A stretch of DNA of 64,000 nt from Chryseobacterium sp. LJ668 (GCF_019613955.1 NZ_CP080443.1:310001-374000), one strand, 5' to 3'; positions 50,819 through 60,176 are shown, numbered from the stretch's first letter. Numbers and translations are program-made. Notes: a model not told the origin generated them from the sequence alone.

Positions 50819-51699
50819 TGATACACATATTTTACAATAAATTCCTTTTTATTTTTGCAATTTTATTTTTGCAGTTTTTTCAGGCACAAAGAACCAAAAC
50901 CGATACGGTATATGTTTATGAAAAAGTGACTGTGTATGACACCATTTACCTGGAAAAAGCTGTAAAAAATAAATTAAATGATATCATCCTCAAAGAGTCT
51001 GTAATAAAAGAACTGGTGATAGAAAACCAGCTTCCGCAAAAGCCCGGAAAAAACAGGATTAACAAAAACAAAGCATCAGGATTTGAATTTGGAATTGAAG
51101 CTGGAGTCGGGTTCAAAAACAGCAATTGGGCAAAAGAATTGAGCAACGGCAAACAACAATTTGGGCAGAATTCAGGAATATGGATTTCCAAAAGCGTAAG
51201 TCAAAATTTATATCTGATGTTATCTGCAAATGTATATCACTGGAACTCTACTTTTGATCTGGATGCAAATAAAGAAGATACTTATCTGAACGGATTTTAT
51301 TTCACAGAAGACAGTGAGCCTCTGCTTTTCCAGAGATTTAACAATAAACACTTTGAATATATAGCACAATTGAAAGTCTTATACGAATGGAAAAAAATAC
51401 GTCCGTTTGTCGGTTTTTTGGCAAACAGAAATGTTTATAAAATGCAGTTTTTGGTTCCTGAAAATAATGTTTTAGATAAGCTTGATGATTTTAAAAGCAA
51501 GCAATTTAATTTTGGGTTTTCTTTTGGAATTCAATACCTGGTTTTTCCTAAATTACTGATCTCAGCTGATTATCAGTATTATCGAATGAAAGATTTATCT
51601 TTAAAAAACAGCTCATTTGATTTTGACATTTTTAAGACTAATAATACCTTTGCTGAAAGAAAACTCAATCTTGGAATTTCCTATACCTTATTCAAGTAA
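50818..51699 (+). CDS. Outer-membrane beta-barrel protein linked to the sigma factor
   Basis: 293 aa with a signal peptide ending QFFQAQ. A short linker (DTVYVYEKVTVYDTIYLEK) similar in style to the end of the upstream sigma-fusion protein comes next. The rest (about 85-293) alternates as barrel strands: FEFGIEAGVGFKNSNW, LMLSANVYHW, IRPFVGFLANRNVY, FGFSFGIQYL and the terminal RKLNLGISYTLFK with the usual C-terminal Phe region. The one-base overlap with the sigma gene indicates coupling; it may be the sensor or target of that regulator. Confidence 0.75.
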   Translation: MIHIFYNKFLFIFAILFLQFFQAQRTKTDTVYVYEKVTVYDTIYLEKAVKNKLNDIILKESVIKELVIENQLPQKPGKNRINKNKASGFEFGIEAGVGFKNSNWAKELSNGKQQFGQNSGIWISKSVSQNLYLMLSANVYHWNSTFDLDANKEDTYLNGFYFTEDSEPLLFQRFNNKHFEYIAQLKVLYEWKKIRPFVGFLANRNVYKMQFLVPENNVLDKLDDFKSKQFNFGFSFGIQYLVFPKLLISADYQYYRMKDLSLKNSSFDFDIFKTNNTFAERKLNLGISYTLFK

Positions 51700-51721
51700 A
51701 GTTTTTATTAACCTCTAATTT

Positions 51722-52690
51722 ATGATCTATTTCAAATTTCCTTTTGACGAAAAGCTCTATTCTACAGATGGATATTCAGATAAAAAAGCTGTATTATTCA
51801 AATCTTTTGATCAGTCTGAAAGTATCATCTTCAATGGAGATATGATTGAGATAAATGATAAAACCGGGATTTTTTTGGGTGAATCATTCGTTAAAGATGA
51901 AACCCGATTTTCACCCGAAAATCATGAAGAATACGTAAAAAAACTGCAGAAAGTTATTGAAGTGATCAAAGAAAATCAACTTCCAAAGCTGGTGCTTTCA
52001 CGAAGAAAAATTTTTAGAGATTTTAATGAAATTAATGCAAAAGAGAGCTTTAGAAACTTATGCGAAGCTTATCCCAATGCATTCAGATATATTTTTATAA
52101 AAGATGGTAACTCCTGGATGGGTGCATTTTCAGAAGTGCTGGGAAAATTCAACAAATCTACCCACGAGTTTGAAACGATGAGCCTCGCAGGAACGATTCC
52201 TATCTCTGAAAGTTGGACAGATAAAGAAATCGAAGAACAAAAACCTGTTTCTTCGTATATCAGAAATGTTTTACAGAAATTCAATACTAATGCTGAAATC
52301 TATGAATCGGAAACATACGATCATATTTCGGGAAATATCAAGCATTTGAGAACCGATTTTAAACTAAAAATAAATCCTCAGGATCTTGATGCAATTATTG
52401 AAGAACTTCACCCTACTCCTGCAGTTTGTGGAATTCCGAAAGATTTTTGTCAGGAAAAAATTAGGCAGTTCGAGAAATTTCCCCGAGAACTGTACGCCGG
52501 ATTTATCAGAATTGAAACGGATGAATTCATCCAATATTTCGTGAATTTACGATGTGCGAAATTGTACAGCGACTCTGTACATATTTTCACAGGCGGCGGA
52601 ATTACTGCCCAAAGCAACCCGGAAAAAGAATGGATTGAAACTGAGCTAAAATCTGAAGCGGTTTTGAAAAACCTAGTTTTTTCAATCTAA
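51722..52690 (+). CDS. Chorismate-utilising enzyme, isochorismate synthase-like
   Basis: 322 aa, somewhat shorter than Escherichia MenF/EntC. Family motifs: LPKLVLSRRKI, GAFSEVLGKFN, FETMSLAGTIPI, HPTPAVCGIP, ELYAGFIRIE and the terminal FTGGGITAQSNPEKEWIETE with the Mg-binding Glu. It probably forms isochorismate for menaquinone. The ID among chorismate enzymes (MenF versus a salicylate or anthranilate enzyme) rests on context: no partner subunit is nearby and flavobacteria need menaquinone. Confidence 0.82.
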   Translation: MIYFKFPFDEKLYSTDGYSDKKAVLFKSFDQSESIIFNGDMIEINDKTGIFLGESFVKDETRFSPENHEEYVKKLQKVIEVIKENQLPKLVLSRRKIFRDFNEINAKESFRNLCEAYPNAFRYIFIKDGNSWMGAFSEVLGKFNKSTHEFETMSLAGTIPISESWTDKEIEEQKPVSSYIRNVLQKFNTNAEIYESETYDHISGNIKHLRTDFKLKINPQDLDAIIEELHPTPAVCGIPKDFCQEKIRQFEKFPRELYAGFIRIETDEFIQYFVNLRCAKLYSDSVHIFTGGGITAQSNPEKEWIETELKSEAVLKNLVFSI

Positions 52691-52719
52691 GCCAGTTATT
52701 TCAACAATTTCTATAAAAA

Positions 52720-52745
52720 ATCCTCTCTCAAAACTGAAAGAGGAT
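52720..52745. terminator. Hairpin after the isochorismate synthase-like gene
   Basis: ATCCTCT (52720-52726) pairs with AGAGGAT (52739-52745) around a 12-base loop, with A-rich and T-rich sides. It separates the convergent genes. Confidence 0.7.
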
Positions 52746-52765
52746 GATATTTTATATTAAAAGTA

Positions 52766-52960
52766 TTATTTTTTAACTCCGATTTTACTCCACGTATTCA
52801 ATACGAAGAGTAAAAACAACCCGATGACACCGCAGACAATTGAAATTACATACTTCATATTGTCTTCTGATGAAATCTCAGAATGCCAGTCGATTGCATA
52901 AATATTGATTGCGATAATCACGATAAATACGATTAAAAATACTTTATAAAACTTCTGCAT
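52766..52960 (-). CDS. Small two-helix membrane protein
   Basis: 64 aa with two hydrophobic helices (FYKVFLIVFIVIIAINIYA and YVISIVCGVIGLFLLFVL) and a Lys-rich end. It lies 4 bases downstream of the MarC gene on the same strand, indicating co-transcription. Function unknown. Confidence 0.6.
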   Translation of the reverse strand: MQKFYKVFLIVFIVIIAINIYAIDWHSEISSEDNMKYVISIVCGVIGLFLLFVLNTWSKIGVKK

Positions 52961-52964
52961 GATC

Positions 52965-53567
52965 TTAAAAATTTATATAGGTCTGCACCAATTGTGCAAA
53001 GTTTGCTGTAAATAATTTAATTGAAATTGCGAGCAGGATGATTCCGAAAACTTTCTGTAAAATCGACAATGTCGCTTCACCCATTTTCTTCTCTAACCAT
53101 GGAGCTGATTTCAGCACCAAATATACAAAAATTGTGTTGAGAACGATTCCAAGAATGATGTTAATATCATGAAATTCTGCGCGCAAAGACAAAGTTGTTG
53201 TAAGAGTACCTGCTCCTGCCACCAACGGAAAAGCGATAGGAACAATTGATGCCGCTTTTGCTTCGGTAGTTTTATTGATCTCAATCCCAAGAATCATTTC
53301 TAAAGCAATAATAAAAATAACAACTGCACCTGCAATTGCAAACGAGTTAACATCTACCCCGATAAACTTCAAGATCTTATTTCCTACAAAAAGAAAAACA
53401 ATCATGATCAACCCGGCAGTAATCGACGCCCTCTTGGCTTCAATCTGCCCGAACTTTTGCTTTAAGCTTACGATAATAGGAATAGAGCCGATGATATCGA
53501 TCACCGCAAAAAGTACCATAAAACAGGTCATGGTTTCTTTAAAAGAAAAATCTTGAAGAATCTCCAT
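52965..53567 (-). CDS. MarC-family membrane protein
   Basis: 200 aa with six helices. MarC markers: CFMVLFAVIDIIGSIPIIVS, KRASITAGLIMIVFLFVG, the GIEI-x-KT motif and VPIAFPLVAGAGTLTTTLSL. The family is inner-membrane; neutral amino acid transport has been suggested and a link to antibiotic resistance disproved. It is followed by a small two-helix membrane protein gene. Confidence 0.88.
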   Translation of the reverse strand: MEILQDFSFKETMTCFMVLFAVIDIIGSIPIIVSLKQKFGQIEAKRASITAGLIMIVFLFVGNKILKFIGVDVNSFAIAGAVVIFIIALEMILGIEINKTTEAKAASIVPIAFPLVAGAGTLTTTLSLRAEFHDINIILGIVLNTIFVYLVLKSAPWLEKKMGEATLSILQKVFGIILLAISIKLFTANFAQLVQTYINF

Positions 53568-53611
53568 TATTCAATAATTATTAATTTCGCAAAATTATGA
53601 ATAAAAAATGA

Positions 53612-55348
53612 TTATTTACTAATCTGAGAATACAAATCGATAATTTCTTTCAAAAGTTCCCCAATTGACTCTTCAGATTTTACAGGTGTAAATTTTTCAA
53701 TCTGAATTCTTTGAGACAGATTTCTATACCGTTCTGCTACGGAACCTCCAAGATGCTGCTCCAGGAATTGTTTGAAATCATCCTTGGAACTTTGAAAATA
53801 CTGGTTTCTAACCTCCGAATCCAGCTCATCAACCGTTGCAAAAAACTGATCAAAGCGATGACTGTCTTTTAAATTTTCTAGATATGTAAAATAGTCTCCT
53901 ACATCACTTTTCAGACTCTGTCTTATTTCTTTTTCAGTTTCAGCCACCGAACCTAAAGGTTTTGGAGCTGTTTTTTCTTTAACTATAATGCGTTTTTTTT
54001 GCCAATTTTTAAACAGCAAATATGCCACGAATAAGCCCAGTAAAATTCCTGCGTTAATGAAAAGGACCTTCCAGTTAAATCTGCTTTTTTCTTTTACTTT
54101 AAATGTAGTCGTTTTTAAAACCGGACTGTTTACTGTTTCAAGCAGTGTATTAGTATATTCATTCACTTTCTCAACCGTAGTACGTGCTTCTAAAACCTGA
54201 TCATGTGAAAATGCAGTAAGATTTAAAGTTTCCTGGCCCAGATTGATGTATTCTTTTACTGCAGGGTTAAAGAAAGCAAACTCTTCTGTTTTTATATTAA
54301 GACTTCCGGATTTATTAGGTATTAGAACGTAATTGGCTAAAATATATCCTTTCATGCCTTCAATTCCGGCTTTTACTCTTGAGGTAATTTTGGGAGCGAA
54401 AACTTCGTAATCGGGAGAGTTTTCAATTTTTGGCAATTCCATATCTGACAAATTGCCTTCACCTGAAACTTTCAGAATGACATTGACCGGCTTTTTAGCT
54501 TCTATCTTGTCTTTAGATTCGTGATAAACATCTACTTTAAAATTTCCTACAGCATTTTTAAAACATTCCGGAGAACCCTCAGGAAGCTTTTTTACATTCA
54601 ATTTTACTTTATTAGAAGACACTTTGCTTTTGGCTGTATACGAATTTACCGAAGCAGAAACTGAAGGTATCTCAACAAATCCTGACTCATTTGGAAATAC
54701 AATAAACATTGCTAGAATCTGGGAAGGCATATTTCCAAATCCTGACGGGTCGATTTCAGATTTGTGAAAATTTACAGGATATACATTGATGTTCTGATTT
54801 TCAGGAAGATGTATATTTCTTACCTTTCTCAGGTTGTCTATATTTTTGGAATACACTCTCAAGACAGCTACTGTAGCCTGATTCTGATACACCTCTCTAT
54901 CTTCAATTTCCATATTGAGATAAACGTCATTATCAATGTTTTTTGCGACAGTTTTCTTCTCAATATCACGAATAAAGATATCGAATGGTTCTGTTTTATA
55001 GATTTTATTATTGACAGTAACCAATACAGAACCGATTCTGATTTTGCCTCTTTGCTTGGGTTCAAGAGCAATTCTGGTAATGTACTGTTCTACAGAAACG
55101 TTAGAATCGGGATCTCTCACACCCTGATTAAATGAGCCGTTGCCAATAATATTAAATTTCGATAAATCCGGCAGCATGATTTTACTTTGCTGTACGAGAT
55201 TATCACCATTCAATTCTAAAACAATCGTGAGATTTACAATTTCTTTACCGTTGTAATCACTTTTATCAGGTTTCATAGTGAGTTCTACCTGTCCGTAAGC
55301 AATTACGGAAACAAGGGTAAACAGTATGTAAATAAATTTTTGATTCAT
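53612..55348 (-). CDS. batD: BatD, aerotolerance/stress membrane protein
   Basis: 578 aa from the ATG at 55346-55348 (TTG and GTG codons just upstream are also in frame). Signal peptide ending AYGQ. The large extracytoplasmic part is built of Ig-like beta domains (VELTMKPDKSDYNGKEIVNL, ITRIALEPKQRGKIRIGSVL). One helix follows at about residues 425-445, then a cytoplasmic tail (YFTYLENLKDSHRFDQFFAT). The start codon overlaps the stop of the TPR gene (TGATG). Last gene of the moxR-bat operon, which supports envelope or stress tolerance in Bacteroidetes. Confidence 0.85.
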   Translation of the reverse strand: MNQKFIYILFTLVSVIAYGQVELTMKPDKSDYNGKEIVNLTIVLELNGDNLVQQSKIMLPDLSKFNIIGNGSFNQGVRDPDSNVSVEQYITRIALEPKQRGKIRIGSVLVTVNNKIYKTEPFDIFIRDIEKKTVAKNIDNDVYLNMEIEDREVYQNQATVAVLRVYSKNIDNLRKVRNIHLPENQNINVYPVNFHKSEIDPSGFGNMPSQILAMFIVFPNESGFVEIPSVSASVNSYTAKSKVSSNKVKLNVKKLPEGSPECFKNAVGNFKVDVYHESKDKIEAKKPVNVILKVSGEGNLSDMELPKIENSPDYEVFAPKITSRVKAGIEGMKGYILANYVLIPNKSGSLNIKTEEFAFFNPAVKEYINLGQETLNLTAFSHDQVLEARTTVEKVNEYTNTLLETVNSPVLKTTTFKVKEKSRFNWKVLFINAGILLGLFVAYLLFKNWQKKRIIVKEKTAPKPLGSVAETEKEIRQSLKSDVGDYFTYLENLKDSHRFDQFFATVDELDSEVRNQYFQSSKDDFKQFLEQHLGGSVAERYRNLSQRIQIEKFTPVKSEESIGELLKEIIDLYSQISK

Positions 55349-56085
55349 CACCAATCTTTCTCGTTGCTTGGAGGCAATGAGTAAGAATTCTTATTTAAAA
55401 TTCTTTTGGCGGTTTCTTTTTCTTTCTCACCTACTTTATTCAATATGGCGTTCTCAACATCTTTTGGCATTTTGCCCTGATTATTCTTATCTTTATTGGG
55501 CTGATCGCCTTCCGGACTTTCACCTTCATTATTCTGACCTTTACCCTGATCTTGCTTAGGATCGCCATTTTTGTCTTTATTCTTCTGCTGATCGTCGCCT
55601 CCGCCGCCTTTACCGGATTTGCTCTTCTGATCTTTCTTCTGCTGATTTTCCTTCTCTTTTAATTTTGCAATTTCAAAATTCTTTCTTGTGGCTTCGTTGT
55701 AAGGATCCTGTTTCAGCGATTGTTTATAAAAATCTGCAGCCTTCTCGGGCTGGTTCATCTGCATATAGCTATTTCCCAGGTTATGCAAAGCAGCTGCCTT
55801 GTCCGGAATCGTCTGTGAAAGACTTTGTGCTTTCTCAAATTCTGCCTTTGCTTCTTCGTATTTTTTGCTTTTATATAAAGCATTCCCCAGATTATAATGT
55901 GCTGTAAATTCTTTTTCATCAGATTTTATAGCTTCCATATATCTTGATGAAGCGCCTTCATAATCTTTACCTTTAAATTTCTGATTACCCTCATAGACCA
56001 GAGTTTTATAATTTTTCTGCCCAAACAATGCGCCTGAGAATGAGAAAGTAATCATAAACGAGAGAAATAAAAATTTAGTATTCAT
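55348..56085 (-). CDS. BatC/BatE-like TPR protein
   Basis: 245 aa with a signal peptide (FSFSGALFGQ). Three TPR units follow (YEGNQKFKGKDYEGASSRYM, AHYNLGNALYKSKKYEEAKA, ALHNLGNSYMQMNQPEKAAD) and then a low-complexity linker rich in Lys, Gln, Asp and Gly (about 150-210). The end is helical: VENAILNKVGEKEKETAKRI. TPR Bat proteins are thought to scaffold the VWA partners. It lies between batB and batD; a 100-base gap to batB holds no gene. Confidence 0.8.
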   Translation of the reverse strand: MNTKFLFLSFMITFSFSGALFGQKNYKTLVYEGNQKFKGKDYEGASSRYMEAIKSDEKEFTAHYNLGNALYKSKKYEEAKAEFEKAQSLSQTIPDKAAALHNLGNSYMQMNQPEKAADFYKQSLKQDPYNEATRKNFEIAKLKEKENQQKKDQKSKSGKGGGGDDQQKNKDKNGDPKQDQGKGQNNEGESPEGDQPNKDKNNQGKMPKDVENAILNKVGEKEKETAKRILNKNSYSLPPSNEKDW

Positions 56086-56188
56086 CTATTGCAAAATTAT
56101 TCCTTTATATGTTAAGAAAGAGATGTGTAATTGTTAAAGTTGGGTTAAAGTATTGACTGACTAAGATTTTGATAAAATCATCAGAGTT

Positions 56189-57196
56189 TTATATATTGAA
56201 ATCTCTCTTGGGATTAAAAAGAAAAATAATCAGAAAAAACAAAATAGAAACCGCTAAAAAATACTGATAATAATGATTTGCATTTTGAGACTTCACTAGA
56301 GTTGCTGTGGAAGATACCTTTTTTCTTAATGCTTCGATGATTCTGTCGGGTGCTTCGCTGATGTTATTTCCGTCAATATAGGTTCCGCCGGTAGATTCTG
56401 CTATCTTATGAAGCGCATCAGTTTGTCTTTTAGAAATAACGGTTTGTCCGTTCATATCGCTTTTATAGCCCATCAACTGTCCAAATTCATATTCCGGAAC
56501 GGGTGCACCTTCTTCAGAACCAATTCCAACAGAGGTTACCATAATGCCTTCTCTGTTGGCAAGCTTGATTGCAGCATTATCATTTCCTTCATTATCTTCA
56601 CCATCGCTTAACAAAACAATTTTTCTAGAACCTTTGTTGATATCTTTAAATTTATCAGCCGCTGTTTCCATTGCTTTCAGAAAGTCTGTTCCTTGAATTT
56701 TGACAGAACCTGTTTCTACTCCATTAATATAAGTTTCTGCAGAATTATAATCTGTTGTCAACGGCATTATTGATGTGGCCTGGCCTGCAAAAATAATCAT
56801 TCCCACTTTATCGTTTTTGAGCTTCTGCATCGTTTGAATAATAAGGTTCTTAGCTTCCACCAAACGGCTTGGCTCCACATCTTCGGCATTCATCGAGTTG
56901 GAAACATCCAGCATAAAAATCACATTATTAAATTTCTGATTGGTTGTCACTTCTTCAGAACCGCTTAATAAATCAATGATTGAAAAAATCAGAAACAACG
57001 TAGCCAAAAAATATAGGGCCGGAAAAATCTTAATAAATCCTGATTTTTTTTCAAATAAGGCTTCTTGGAAACGGCTTTCTGCAAATGCATCCCGGCTTTT
57101 CTTCTTCCACCGTAAATACCGGATAAGAAAAAATGACAAAACAGGCAAAAGCAAAAGTAACAACAAGTACCAGTAATTTCCTAAATACAACTCCAT
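56189..57196 (-). CDS. batB: BatB, VWA-domain membrane protein
   Basis: 335 aa: two N-terminal helices, a von Willebrand A domain, and one C-terminal helix (YQYFLAVSILFFLIIFLF). The MIDAS metal site is intact, with FMLDVSNSM (Asp-x-Ser-x-Ser) and later MPLTTDYNSAETYI and VLLSDGEDNEGND. The N-terminal helix block is typical of BatA/BatB. Its ATG overlaps the batA stop by one base. The VWA domain faces the periplasm and probably works with BatA. Confidence 0.85.
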   Translation of the reverse strand: MELYLGNYWYLLLLLLLPVLSFFLIRYLRWKKKSRDAFAESRFQEALFEKKSGFIKIFPALYFLATLFLIFSIIDLLSGSEEVTTNQKFNNVIFMLDVSNSMNAEDVEPSRLVEAKNLIIQTMQKLKNDKVGMIIFAGQATSIMPLTTDYNSAETYINGVETGSVKIQGTDFLKAMETAADKFKDINKGSRKIVLLSDGEDNEGNDNAAIKLANREGIMVTSVGIGSEEGAPVPEYEFGQLMGYKSDMNGQTVISKRQTDALHKIAESTGGTYIDGNNISEAPDRIIEALRKKVSSTATLVKSQNANHYYQYFLAVSILFFLIIFLFNPKRDFNI

Positions 57197-58188
57197 CAGC
57201 TTAAAAATTTATATAATACCCATCTTAATAATGCATCAAAAACCAGCATTCCTAAAGCAATCCAAAGGAAAATTTTAAAATATTCCTGATAATTATAAAG
57301 CTTGGCAACTTTTATATCAGATTTTTCAAGCTGATTGATCTCGCTATACACTTCTTCCAGACTGCTGTTTGAGGTAGCTCTGAAATATTTTCCGCCGGTT
57401 TCATTCGCAATTTCTCTTAAAACAGGCTCATCAATCTGAACCTCTGTTTCGGTAAAAACCAAATCTCCGAAAACATCAACTTCTGTAGGCATGAGCGCAA
57501 TACCATTGGTGCCGACACCGATAGAATATACTTTTATATCATTGTTTTTAGCCAATTCAGCGGCAATCTGCGGCGGAATAGCATTTTCAACATTACTGAC
57601 ACCGTCTGTCATCAAAATAATGATCTTACTTTTTGCCTTGCTGGTTCGAAGATGATTTACCGCGACAGAAAGTCCTTCCCCTATTGCAGTTCCGGGATAA
57701 AGTTCGGTTGTATTCAGATTTTTCAGCTCCTCAATAACCACCTGATGATCTGAAGTGACGGGAACTTTAGTAAATGCTTCTGAGGCGTACGTTACGACTC
57801 CTATTCTATCGTTGGGACGCTTTTCAACAAATTGTATGGCAATTTCCTTCAATGCGGTCAATCTATCGGGTGAAAGGTCTTTAGATAACATACTTAATGA
57901 AACATCTACTGCAAACATTATATCTACACCTTTGGTATCATCTCTGTCCTGAGAGATTGTAAACGTTCTCGGTCTTGCCATCGCAATAAAAAGACATGAA
58001 AGGATAATGTATTTTGAGATTTTTAATAAAAAAAGAACAGGCAGAATTCCATTATTGCTCACCATATTTCCAATAGATGGAACTTTTATCCCTTTCAATT
58101 TTTTCTTGCTTATATCGAGAATTAATAAAGGAATAAATGAAAGAAACAGCAGCAAAAACCACGGACTGTAGAACTCAAAATCAAACAT
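57196..58188 (-). CDS. batA: BatA, VWA-domain membrane protein
   Basis: 330 aa with N-terminal helices (WFLLLFLSFIPLLILD, ISKYIILSCLFIAMARPR), a VWA domain with intact MIDAS (MFAVDVSLSM, Asp-x-Ser-x-Ser) and VTSDHQVVIEEL, IILMTDGVSNVENA, and one C-terminal helix (IFLWIALGMLVFDALL). The order before batB and the conserved ARPR motif fit BatA. It overlaps the upstream BatD-like gene by 8 bases. Confidence 0.87.
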   Translation of the reverse strand: MFDFEFYSPWFLLLFLSFIPLLILDISKKKLKGIKVPSIGNMVSNNGILPVLFLLKISKYIILSCLFIAMARPRTFTISQDRDDTKGVDIMFAVDVSLSMLSKDLSPDRLTALKEIAIQFVEKRPNDRIGVVTYASEAFTKVPVTSDHQVVIEELKNLNTTELYPGTAIGEGLSVAVNHLRTSKAKSKIIILMTDGVSNVENAIPPQIAAELAKNNDIKVYSIGVGTNGIALMPTEVDVFGDLVFTETEVQIDEPVLREIANETGGKYFRATSNSSLEEVYSEINQLEKSDIKVAKLYNYQEYFKIFLWIALGMLVFDALLRWVLYKFLS

Positions 58189-59077
58189 CTTTTCTCAGGT
58201 TTTCAAATTCTATATCCTTTGATGATCTTTTCACAAAGTCTTTGATTTCGTTAAAATCTTTTTCCATCGTCTGCTGATTAGGAAAAGTTTTAGCAAATTT
58301 CACCAGATCACCTCTGAAAAATACATCTTCTATAATTTTCTCATTATCCTGCGAAATGGTATTGTTTTCTTTCATTAGATGAATCAGATCATCAGTCAAC
58401 AAAACATCGGCAGGAATTCTATATTGTTTTGCAATAAATTTTCTTGAAATATCAATTAACTCCACGTAAAACGAACGGTAGTTTCCGTCTTCGATATATT
58501 TTTTCTTTCTTAGAGAGTCCAATTCTTTTAAAGTCTGATTGGTTGCTACTATCGGCGAATCTTTAGATCTTCTTCCATATTTTACAAACATAATAATTGC
58601 AATAATTAAAGCGATCAAAGCTAAAGCTCCTAAAACATACCATTTATAAAGCTGCCAATAATCTATGACATCCAGTTTGACGTCCTTATTATTCATGATA
58701 TCATTGATCACATCACCTTTTTGGGCAGTATTTACCACTTCAATTTCATAAGGAATTGTTTTTAAAACTCTGTCTCCTACTTTAAACTCAAGCTCAGGAA
58801 TGGTATACGTTCCTTCTTCAAAAACTGAGAATTCAACATTTCTTTGGTAAGAATCAGGCTGAATTCCGATGCTGTCTTTAATTTCTTCAAAATGAAATGG
58901 CAGCAATTGATCCTTTGGGGCAGCTTTTACTTCCTGATTATTGAGATTATCAATTTTCACGGTAAATCGGTTGACTTCGCCGAGAGCCAATGTTTTCTTC
59001 TCAAGATTCGAGGAAAGTATCTGCGACAAAGCGTTTGCAGAGATGAAAAATGATAAGAGTAATACTAATTTTTTCAA
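58181..59077 (-). CDS. BatD-like membrane protein of the moxR-bat operon
   Basis: 298 aa with a signal peptide (ANALSQ). It has an extracytoplasmic beta-sandwich (LGEVNRFTVKIDNLNNQEVK, FSVFEEGTYTIPELEFKVGD), one helix (YVLGALALIALIIAIIMFV, about 147-166) and a 130-residue cytoplasmic helical tail (NYRSFYVELIDISRKFIAKQ). This layout is a short version of BatD, and similar genes sit between DUF58 and batA in other Flavobacteriia. Role inferred from operon only. Confidence 0.72.
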   Translation of the reverse strand: MKKLVLLLSFFISANALSQILSSNLEKKTLALGEVNRFTVKIDNLNNQEVKAAPKDQLLPFHFEEIKDSIGIQPDSYQRNVEFSVFEEGTYTIPELEFKVGDRVLKTIPYEIEVVNTAQKGDVINDIMNNKDVKLDVIDYWQLYKWYVLGALALIALIIAIIMFVKYGRRSKDSPIVATNQTLKELDSLRKKKYIEDGNYRSFYVELIDISRKFIAKQYRIPADVLLTDDLIHLMKENNTISQDNEKIIEDVFFRGDLVKFAKTFPNQQTMEKDFNEIKDFVKRSSKDIEFENLRKDV

Positions 59078-59126
59078 TTTTAAATAGTCAATTTCGGCTA
59101 ATGCCTAATTTATTTTTAATTTAAAT

Positions 59127-59990
59127 TTATTTCTTCTGAAAGTAATGATACAACAATTTTGAGTAATCATCGCCCGTACTGATATTCATAAAGCTTGCCG
59201 AACTGTTGGCAAAATCTTCCTCCAATACTTTTACTTTCTGCTTTTTTGCTTCCGCAAAAGTATATCTCCATCTTGCGTTTGAAGTATTGACCCAAACCTG
59301 TTTCCCGGTTTCGGCATCATGAAAAAGCGTATAACCTACATCAGGAATTTCATTATCTTTTTCATCGAAAATTCTCATTCCCAAAAGCTGATGTTTTTTT
59401 GAAGCAACACGAAGCATTTTAGAATCATAGGCGTCTTCAAAATCTGATAGTAAAAAAACGAGTGACTTTCTTTTGAAAATCCCCATCATGTATTCTAAAG
59501 ATTTATCGATTTTAGAAACTGCAGGAATATAATCTGCCGTCAGAATATTGCTGATAATTGACAAAATATGCTTTCTACCTTTTTGTGGCGGAATCACTTT
59601 ATAGACTTTATCTGCAAACAAAATCAATCCCACTTTATCATTATTACCTGCTGCTGAAAATCCTAAACTTGCGGCAATTTCTGCAGCATATTCTCTTTTG
59701 AGCTGGGTTTTAGTACCATAATCCATTGAAGCAGAAATATCAACTAAAATCATCATGGTCAGCTCACGCTCCTCCTCCATTACCTTTACGAAAGGCTCAC
59801 GAAAACGTGCCGTTTTATTCCAGTCGATTCTGCGGATTTCATCACCGAACTGGTAAGGCCGAACTTCTGAAAACGTCATTCCTTGTCCTTTAAAAGCACT
59901 GTGATATTGTCCCATCAGAGAAGCTTCCGTCTTCTTACGAGTGCGGATTTCTATTTGCTTTACTTTTTTTATGATGTCTTTTATCTGCAC
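59127..59990 (-). CDS. DUF58 domain-containing protein
   Basis: 287 aa, cytoplasmic. The DUF58 hallmark YHSAFKGQGMTFSEVRPYQF and GDEIRRIDWNKTARFREPFV come first. A VWA-like fold with MIDAS (LVDISASMDYG, Asp-x-Ser-x-Ser) and VFLLSDFED follows. DUF58 proteins go with MoxR ATPases and are thought to link them to VWA client proteins. It begins 9 bases after the stop of the 58-aa gene, so the operon runs on from moxR. Confidence 0.88.
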   Translation of the reverse strand: MQIKDIIKKVKQIEIRTRKKTEASLMGQYHSAFKGQGMTFSEVRPYQFGDEIRRIDWNKTARFREPFVKVMEEERELTMMILVDISASMDYGTKTQLKREYAAEIAASLGFSAAGNNDKVGLILFADKVYKVIPPQKGRKHILSIISNILTADYIPAVSKIDKSLEYMMGIFKRKSLVFLLSDFEDAYDSKMLRVASKKHQLLGMRIFDEKDNEIPDVGYTLFHDAETGKQVWVNTSNARWRYTFAEAKKQKVKVLEEDFANSSASFMNISTGDDYSKLLYHYFQKK

Positions 59991-59999
59991 TTAATCACT

Positions 60000-60176
60000 T
60001 CATTTATCGTTGCCTTTATCTTTTTCTTCTACTATACTTACCAATGTATATTTATCGTAAGCCATGATATCAAAAACCTTTGACACTCCGGTCAATAACC
60101 ATTTTTTATAAATGAGTTTTCCATTCATATAAAGATAAAACTCATTATCTTTTGTCACTTTATTAAAAATTGGCAT
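60000..60176 (-). CDS. 58-aa protein between moxR and DUF58, translationally coupled
   Basis: The ATG at 60174-60176 overlaps the moxR stop (60176-60178) as TAATG; the frame ends with TGA at 60000-60002, 9 bases before the DUF58 ATG. The product has strands and a helix (DNEFYLYMNGKLIYKKWL, VSKVFDIMAYDKYTLVSIVE) and a charged end (EKDKGNDK). No membrane helix. Perfect fit into the operon is the main support. Shorter than common length cut-offs, so easily missed. Function unknown. Confidence 0.65.
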   Translation of the reverse strand: MPIFNKVTKDNEFYLYMNGKLIYKKWLLTGVSKVFDIMAYDKYTLVSIVEEKDKGNDK

